40,549 bases of DNA from Terriglobia bacterium (GTDB lineage Bacteria; Acidobacteriota; Terriglobia; UBA7540): contig JASHON010000094.1 of NCBI GenBank assembly GCA_030041095.1, forward strand, positions 1-40,549, read 5' to 3'. Below the pieces are notes generated by a model, which did no database searches, had not been told where the DNA came from, and saw only the letters and a program-made list of their open reading frames with translations. Position 1 is the stretch's first letter; every line of letters begins with the position of its first letter. Positions 35,224-40,549 of the stretch are shown one piece after another. The position numbers and the translations under genes were made by a program.

Positions 35224-35593
35224 GGTTTTGCTCCCCTTTCCATCGAGAATTGCGACAGCAGGCAGATTGCCTGAGCTGCGCCGGTTGGCAAGCGTGCTCA
35301 TGGCCGTTTCATTCACGTCTTAGAGAAGCGGAATGCGCTTTGGCACAGCATCAAGCAAGGGAAGGAATGATATCACAACCGGCGGGGTAAGTTATTGTGG
35401 AGGCTGTCCTTCGGGGTGTCGTACTTCGACTGTTTTCAGTGGTCCGTGGTTCTTGCCTTCTGCGTGTTCCCAAGCGTCTATGTTGAGATAAAGATTTAGA
35501 TAGCAGGCAGGAGGGCCGCGCCACGGGGGCCGAACCAAAGCAACGGCCGAACCTCGCAAGCCCTCCGATCTGCAAGGCCAATCACTTGTACCC
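35224..35593. other. Gene-free stretch between the propeller and Spy-like genes
   Basis: These 370 bases lie upstream of the propeller gene and should hold its promoter. No convincing frame, terminator hairpin or promoter pair was identified. Confidence 0.3.
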
Positions 35594-36196
35594 TTACGGG
35601 TTAGGAGTCGAAGCCGGCTTTTGCGGCCCCATGGGACGCCGCATACGATGCCGCCCGAAGCCGTGACGAAATTCCATCCGCATGTTCTTCAACTTGTTCC
35701 ACTGATCTTCAGTCAGAACGTTGCGGCTGTTCAACATCGTCTGCACACGCTCTGTCTCCAGCGCAGCCTGCGCCTGCGACACCTTTTCAACCTGGGCGAG
35801 TACTTGGGCCTCATCCGGATGGAAAGTCCGCAACATCGGCCCAAGCATCACCCGCTGCTTTTCAAGGTCTGCGCGAAGGTCGATCGTCTTCAGACGGCTA
35901 TCCAGGCTGATTTTTTCGAGCTGATCTTTTTGCTGATTGGTCAAGCCGATTCTCTCGGCAATCTCGGGATTCATCCACCACGCGTGCATGCCTCGCCGGT
36001 GGAATCGCATCATCGGGCCGCCAAACCTCCCCGGTCCTCTCATCATGTTTCCATGCGCGCCCTGCGCACGGGCTCGCCACATGGGCGGGCCGGGCGCGGC
36101 AGATGGCGCGGGGCCGGCATCCTGCGCCTGGACGGCGGCCTGGGCGATCAAGATTGAAGCGAAAGCGATCAAAAGCACAGTCAGCGTTTTTTTCAT
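35594..36196 (-). CDS. Spy/CpxP-like periplasmic protein
   Basis: The ATG at 36196 gives a normal signal peptide (MKKTLTVLLIAFASILIAQA) and stands eight bases after GGGAGGG; the open frame extends 20 codons upstream. The 200-residue product is Met/Arg/Gln-rich. It has the LTxxQ motif twice in variant form, IGLTNQQKDQLEKI and VLTEDQWNKLKNM, flanking a helical region, which is the pattern of Spy/CpxP-type periplasmic chaperones and stress sensors. A Met/Gly/Arg-rich segment near 40-75 (NMMRGPGRFGGPMMRFHRRG) could bind metal. It may take part in envelope stress; no CpxRA partner is adjacent. Confidence 0.8.
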   Translation of the reverse strand: MKKTLTVLLIAFASILIAQAAVQAQDAGPAPSAAPGPPMWRARAQGAHGNMMRGPGRFGGPMMRFHRRGMHAWWMNPEIAERIGLTNQQKDQLEKISLDSRLKTIDLRADLEKQRVMLGPMLRTFHPDEAQVLAQVEKVSQAQAALETERVQTMLNSRNVLTEDQWNKLKNMRMEFRHGFGRHRMRRPMGPQKPASTPNP

Positions 36197-36392
36197 AATC
36201 ATTTCCCTCCCATCAGCATAGATCGGACCGGCTGCAGGTTCGACATGGCTTTGCACGTCGCCCTACGCGAGCCAGACCTCCCAGAGAAATTATCGGACAG
36301 CCGCGGCCTGTTGACTGTAAAAGTCTCGCAAATTCTTTCGCGGCTTCTCGCCTGGCTGCAGCTACCCAATGCGGACAAAAGCCGGGGTCGTG

Positions 36393-37538
36393 CTACCCCG
36401 GCTGACGCGCTTCAGGCTCGACAATGCGGGTGGCAAGCAGCCAGGCGACTCCGGCCGTCATGAGCGCGCAGAAGCTGGTAACGGCTACATAGCCCCAATG
36501 CTGATAGAATACGCCACCCACAAATGCAGCCACTCCGATCCCTAGTTGCGAGGAGACGCCGCGCACCGCCATGAAGGCTCCCCGTTGCGAATCTGGAATG
36601 AGCTCCGTCATCAGCGCGGTGACGGGACCCTGGCGCAGAGCCGCTCCGAGGCTGGTCAATCCAAAGATCGCTAGCAGAGTGGCGCCCCAGGGGAAAAAAG
36701 GCATCACGGCAATGGCGGTTGCCATCAAAAGGCATCCGGCAATGGCTACCGTGCGCTTGCCCAGACGGTCGGAAAGCGCTCCGCCCATCGGCGCTCCCAG
36801 GACAGCCACAATCCCCGCCAGCATGAAGACCCAGCCAATGCCTCGCGTCGTCAAGCCGAAACGGTTATTAAGCCACGCGCCGATGTAAGTCATAAAGCCG
36901 ACCAAGCCGCCGGAAACGAGAAACGCGACCGCGACACCGGCGCGGAGGTCACGTTGTCTCAGAAAGCCTCGAAACACGGTCGTCCACTCGCGGAGCCGGT
37001 TCGTAGCCGGTGTTCTTTCCAGGCGATCCTTTTCCAATCCTGCCGAGAAGCAAGCCACAACGCAGGCGAGGGCGGCAAAGAAGAGAAACGATCGCCGCCA
37101 GCCGAAATGGTAGGCAATCTGGGCTCCCGCAGGCACGCCGATGATGGGCGCAGCGAAGTAGGCGATGGAAATCCAGCCGATGGCGCGCCCCCGTACCTCG
37201 TACTCAAAATGATCGCCGGCATAGGCGATCGAACACGTGGAAATGACGCCGGCTGCAGCGCCCGTCAACGCGCGCGCCACCATGAGCTGGGCGAAGGTAT
37301 GCGTCCGAAAAGCCATGAAGGACGCCAACGCAAAAACGCCGGCGCCTGCCAGCAGAAATGCCTTCCGGCCGTAGAGATCTGAAAGCGTGCCGGAAACGAA
37401 ACCTGCCAGGGCCGCGCCCGCCGAATAGACGACCACGAGCAGGCCAGCGAGCTGAATGGTGATCCGAAGGGAACGGACCAGCGCCGGCAGCAGAGCCGCA
37501 AGCACCTGGTTATCCGCAAGGCCCAAGAACAGGAGCAA
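36393..37538 (-). CDS. MFS transporter (DHA1-like)
   Basis: This protein of about 381 residues has roughly 12 membrane helices. It carries the MFS signature between helices 2 and 3 (SGTLSDLYGRKAFLLAGAGV) and a second copy in the C-terminal half (GGALSDRLGKRTVAIAG). An antiporter-like region with ALTGAAAGVISTCSIAYAGD is visible. Such proteins export drugs or small metabolites by proton exchange; the substrate is unknown. The frame given begins at a TTG that cuts into helix 1. The in-frame sequence upstream (VDFRVIAILF) completes the helix but contains no ATG, GTG or TTG before the next upstream stop, so the real start is unresolved. Confidence 0.85.
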   Translation of the reverse strand: MLLFLGLADNQVLAALLPALVRSLRITIQLAGLLVVVYSAGAALAGFVSGTLSDLYGRKAFLLAGAGVFALASFMAFRTHTFAQLMVARALTGAAAGVISTCSIAYAGDHFEYEVRGRAIGWISIAYFAAPIIGVPAGAQIAYHFGWRRSFLFFAALACVVACFSAGLEKDRLERTPATNRLREWTTVFRGFLRQRDLRAGVAVAFLVSGGLVGFMTYIGAWLNNRFGLTTRGIGWVFMLAGIVAVLGAPMGGALSDRLGKRTVAIAGCLLMATAIAVMPFFPWGATLLAIFGLTSLGAALRQGPVTALMTELIPDSQRGAFMAVRGVSSQLGIGVAAFVGGVFYQHWGYVAVTSFCALMTAGVAWLLATRIVEPEARQPG

Positions 37539-37745
37539 GAAAAGGATGGCGATAACTCGGAAGTCTACGGAAGGAGGCGGATGGGGAACCGTGGCACTTG
37601 TTTTTCGCTCGTTGTCCGTATTCCCTCAACAGCCAATGCCGGGATTCTTCTCCGTCAGCCGGCGGATCAGAATGACCCACTTCCAAAGGGTTCTTTAGCG
37701 ATCCGCCCGGGTTTGCTACGTGCCGCTCCGGTCGGCGCCCAACCG

Positions 37746-38135
37746 TCAGCGTTTTTCATTCGGCGGATTTTGGCCGTCAGCGGCCGTGGAATCATCGTCT
37801 TCGAAATGATGGAGATCAAGCTTCGCGGCAGCGTGATCGGAAATATCCATAACGCCCGCCGCCGCAATTCCAATTGCCACGACAAGGGCGTCGCTGATTT
37901 CATGCTTCGTGACGCCGATCGACAAGGCCTTCTTGATATGACCTTCCAGGCAACCTTCGCATTTGGCCACGGCAGAAGCCGCGATGGCGATCAGTTCCTT
38001 CGTTTTCAAATCCAGCGTCGTCGGGGTGTAATAACTCTCTTTATAGAATTTCAGATAGATATTGCGAAACCTGCGCTCAACCAGGCTCATCGAAGCCGGC
38101 TCCGATCCCTTCTTCTCCTGTTTCGGCATGTCCAA
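37746..38135 (-). CDS. AhpD / carboxymuconolactone decarboxylase-family protein
   Basis: This 129-residue all-helical protein has the AhpD-like redox motif KCEGCLEGHIKKAL (CxxC then His four residues later) and the family pattern LDLKTKELIAIAASAVAKCE, then GVTKHEISDALVVAIGIAAA. The CxxC...H centre reduces peroxides or disulfides in AhpD; related proteins have other roles. The tail is rich in Asp, Ser and Pro. It lies between the MFS gene and the histidine kinase on the same strand, with gaps of about 200 bases on each side, so co-transcription is uncertain. Confidence 0.9.
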   Translation of the reverse strand: MDMPKQEKKGSEPASMSLVERRFRNIYLKFYKESYYTPTTLDLKTKELIAIAASAVAKCEGCLEGHIKKALSIGVTKHEISDALVVAIGIAAAGVMDISDHAAAKLDLHHFEDDDSTAADGQNPPNEKR

Positions 38136-38351
38136 TTACGCTCCGTGGGGTTCTGATTGCGCCAAGGCACTCGATGCGGGAGCGACCCATTCGTGCCGGC
38201 CGCTCGACGCGTTCATTTCCACGCGGCCACGGACCTTAGACGTTTCAGCTCGGCCCGCATTCCGGTTGCAGGCTGCTCGCGTCCTCCATTTGCTGTCCTG
38301 CCATGAAGTTTAGCACACGTTCGCACGAAGATTGACCGCTCGCCCGGTCCC

Positions 38352-39698
38352 TTAGTCGGAGATGCGAGCCGGTTCCATGGGCGATTCGTATTCGCGGACG
38401 ACCAGCTCCGGGATGACGACCGAAACCGACGTGCCTGCGCCCATGCGGCTTTCTACCTGAAGGGAACACTGATCGCCGAACAGGACTCGAAGCCGCTCGT
38501 TGACGTTGCTGATTCCGATCCCCGACGCGTAGATGGCCTTGAGCTTGTCCTCAGCGATCCCCACGCCGTCATCAGAGACGTCGATCTTTAGCCGATGCCT
38601 TTTGCGGGTGGCGCGCAGCGTAATCGTGCCTCCCTCAATCTTGTGAGCCAAACCGTGCCGGATGGCATTTTCGACGAGCGGTTGCAGGATCATGCTGGGA
38701 ATCATCACCGATTCGGCCTGTGGCTCGACCTGCTTCACGAAATGCAGCTTGTCGCGCCCAAAGCGAACCACTTCGATTCCGACGAAGTCGTCGATAAACT
38801 CCAGTTCCTCTTTCAGAGGGACAAAATGGGCCTGCACTTTGAGGCGGCGGCGAAGAATGCGAGAAAGCTTGAGCAGCACGCTGCGGGCTGTGTCCGGATC
38901 GTGGCGGATGAGTGAGGAGATCGTGTTGAGCGTGTTAAAGAGAAAATGAGGATTGATTTGACTGATGAGGGCGTCCATGCGCGCTTCGAGCAACATCCGG
39001 TGCTGATCCTCGAGCTTTCGCTCGATGCGCGCGCTGTTCCAGATCTTGATGGGGATACCGACAGCCACAACGGTGGTGAGGATGATCAAAACCTGAATCC
39101 AGAATTTCGGCGAGCTCAGGTAGAAGAGGTTCCGGCTGCCGGCCATGTGGCCCGCATCAATCCGCATCATCTCGAGCACCACGCACATCAGCGCGAATAA
39201 TACTTGCCAGTCGAGCGCCGGCTGCCTGAACCGGAGTTTTATGGAGCGATACAGGCTGAGGTCGATGAACGGGCTGAATTGCCAGATGGATTCCTTGTCA
39301 GGACATAACCACCGCGCCAGGCCGGCAACGAGCGCGTAAATCACAGCCATGAGCAACGCGAGCACTTCATGGCCGAGCAGGACTGCGGGCAGGCTGACCA
39401 ACAAGCCCACCACCAAGCCTACAATCGCTCCTCCGAGCAGCCCCCCGAGCACCGTGATCTCAAGGCTAAGGTCCAGTCCGCGGTAACCGGCAATGACGCG
39501 GGCCAGAACGCACAAGGCGAACGGTACGCCGAGGAACAGCGCGAACTCCAGCTTCTGGCCCGGAGAACGCTGCTCGACGAAGAGGGCTCTCTTGAAACGG
39601 CCAAACCGGACGATGATGCTGGCGAGCGATGCAATGACGCCCAGCTTGATCAGCAAAGTGAGGAGGATCGTTGTGGAGCCGCTCAGTGGAGCTTGCAT
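38352..39698 (-). CDS. LytS/YehU-type sensor histidine kinase
   Basis: This 448-residue membrane kinase has about six N-terminal helices (10-220) with a Gly-rich GGLLGGAIVGLVVGLLVSLP segment as in 5TMR-LYT sensor domains. Next comes the His_kinase domain of the LytS class with the phospho-accepting H251 in QINPHFLFNTLNTISS. The ATPase domain has the N-box PLVENAIRHGL (N344), DDGVG (376-380) and GIGISNVNERL. LytS kinases normally pair with a LytTR-type regulator; none is in the window, and the OmpR-type regulator at 1985-2761 is of a different class. It is probably a sensor of envelope state or a small metabolite. It is well preserved and likely functional. Confidence 0.92.
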   Translation of the reverse strand: MQAPLSGSTTILLTLLIKLGVIASLASIIVRFGRFKRALFVEQRSPGQKLEFALFLGVPFALCVLARVIAGYRGLDLSLEITVLGGLLGGAIVGLVVGLLVSLPAVLLGHEVLALLMAVIYALVAGLARWLCPDKESIWQFSPFIDLSLYRSIKLRFRQPALDWQVLFALMCVVLEMMRIDAGHMAGSRNLFYLSSPKFWIQVLIILTTVVAVGIPIKIWNSARIERKLEDQHRMLLEARMDALISQINPHFLFNTLNTISSLIRHDPDTARSVLLKLSRILRRRLKVQAHFVPLKEELEFIDDFVGIEVVRFGRDKLHFVKQVEPQAESVMIPSMILQPLVENAIRHGLAHKIEGGTITLRATRKRHRLKIDVSDDGVGIAEDKLKAIYASGIGISNVNERLRVLFGDQCSLQVESRMGAGTSVSVVIPELVVREYESPMEPARISD

Positions 39699-39794
39699 GA
39701 CTGAACTCGTCCGCCTCGATCGGCGGAGCCTCGCATGGCACGGCCTTGCCTTCGGGAATTGTATCAGTTCGTGATATCGCTTTGCGAAATCTCT

Positions 39795-40549
39795 TCAGTT
39801 GCGACTTTTCCGAGCCTCGGCGGCGATGTTTTCGATCAGCATTTCAGGCGGCATGTCGTCGCGGGCCGGGAGATCAAGTTTCGAACCGAGCCGATCGAGA
39901 ATCTGTCCTGCAATCTCGCGGCGCACATTCACGGAAAGCTGGTCACGGCGCAGCAGGAAAGTTTCGATCAGCTTCAGATCTTCAGGAGTGACGCGCGCCA
40001 GGCTGGCGCCCGCGAGACTGGACCGGTTGGCTTCGCCTTCACCGTAGATCCTGTGGACCGACTGTTCCCACGGCCAAACCGTTTCACGGACGACGACGGT
40101 CCCGGCAACATAATCGCCCAGCCGGCGGGCGTGCCGGTTCAGCAAAGCGCAGATGACGCCTACGGCATAAATGCCGGGAATGCTGTCGACGATGCGCAGC
40201 AGATTGCGTGCGATCGAATCCATGGCGTGGACGGGCCGGCCGGATTCTTTGACGACGCGCAGGCGCATAAAGCGCTTACCGGGTGTTTGGCCGTTCCAGA
40301 CGGCCTCAAAGAATGCAAAGTAGGCAAAAATAACGAGGAAATAAAACAGTGCCAGGACTGCGGCGGCCCACGTGGGTGCTGGCGCCGGGCGCGTGGGCTG
40401 CGGCCTGAACAGCACCGTCAACAGGATGCCCGCCACCGCGACCACCGCAATCTGGATGAGCGTATCGAGAGCGAGGGCCAGAAAACGGCTGCCAATGCCG
40501 GCAACCGGCAGCTCGAGAGGAATCATTTCCGGCGTGTTGATGGTAAGAT
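39795..40549 (-). CDS. RDD-family membrane protein (N-terminus beyond the window)
   Basis: The frame runs off the window end: before the internal Met at 40526 it reads TINTPEM, which continues naturally into IPLELPVAGIGSRFLALALD. This is the usual start region of RDD proteins, so the true start lies outside. At least 250 residues are visible, with three or so membrane helices (about 20-40, 57-77 and 120-150 of the visible part), the RDD Arg and Asp residues in GSRFLALALDTLIQ, and FWNGQTPGKRFMRLRVV-type sequence (VWNGQTPGKRFMRLRV). The C-terminal 80 residues are soluble. RDD proteins are of mixed function (transport, ion homeostasis); the role here is unknown. Confidence 0.85.
   Translation of the reverse strand, partial: LTINTPEMIPLELPVAGIGSRFLALALDTLIQIAVVAVAGILLTVLFRPQPTRPAPAPTWAAAVLALFYFLVIFAYFAFFEAVWNGQTPGKRFMRLRVVKESGRPVHAMDSIARNLLRIVDSIPGIYAVGVICALLNRHARRLGDYVAGTVVVRETVWPWEQSVHRIYGEGEANRSSLAGASLARVTPEDLKLIETFLLRRDQLSVNVRREIAGQILDRLGSKLDLPARDDMPPEMLIENIAAEARKSRN

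Overview
The window looks like chromosomal DNA of an Acidobacteriota (Terriglobia-like) bacterium. This is inferred from several things together: GC-rich coding sequence, tandem serine/threonine kinases with C-terminal PD40/TolB-type propellers, a DUF5818-like secreted protein, a long Asp-box (BNR/sortilin-like) propeller protein, a PEP-CTERM protein, and many short palindromic (REP-like) repeats. No rRNA, convincing tRNA or CRISPR array was found.

Layout. Bases 1-197 are the right end of an IS630-type element. Bases 370-1144 hold a minus-strand PEP-CTERM secreted protein with a strong terminator. Bases 1985-2761 encode an OmpR-type response regulator. Bases 3424-7224 are a compact TCA block on the plus strand: citrate synthase, NADP-type isocitrate dehydrogenase, malate dehydrogenase. 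Bases 7318-10015 are minus-strand: a secreted GH63-like glycosidase, an aldo/keto reductase and a YeaQ/GlsB-type membrane protein. Bases 10214-17270 form a plus-strand export operon with three HlyD-type adaptors, one MacB/FtsX-type permease and a TolC-type outer-membrane channel, but no ATPase gene. A HIT protein follows it.

Bases 17700-31250 are a recombination-rich accessory stretch. It contains an inverted-repeat element (17731-17864), a DUF5818-like gene, remnants of a serine hydrolase and of an outer-membrane protein, an ArsR/AHSA1 two-gene operon with palindromic operator-like sites, a secreted mutarotase-like protein, and three full-length paralogous membrane kinases plus a 27-codon stub of a fourth. 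The kinase domains are nearly identical at the N-terminus, while the extracytoplasmic propellers differ. All three carry an in-frame REP-like palindromic sequence inside the activation loop. The first kinase is frameshifted in its propeller. Kinases 2 and 3 overlap by four bases. Kinases 1 and 2 share a near-consensus sigma-70 promoter.

Bases 31248-31992 are a gene-free, AT-rich repeat region. It is followed on the minus strand by a large Asp-box propeller protein, a Spy/CpxP-like periplasmic protein, an MFS transporter with no canonical start codon, an AhpD-like protein, a LytS-type histidine kinase and an RDD membrane protein that runs off the window end.

The best candidate for something undescribed is the kinase array: near-identical cytoplasmic kinase modules joined to different sensor propellers, with a repeat-derived peptide in the regulatory activation loop.
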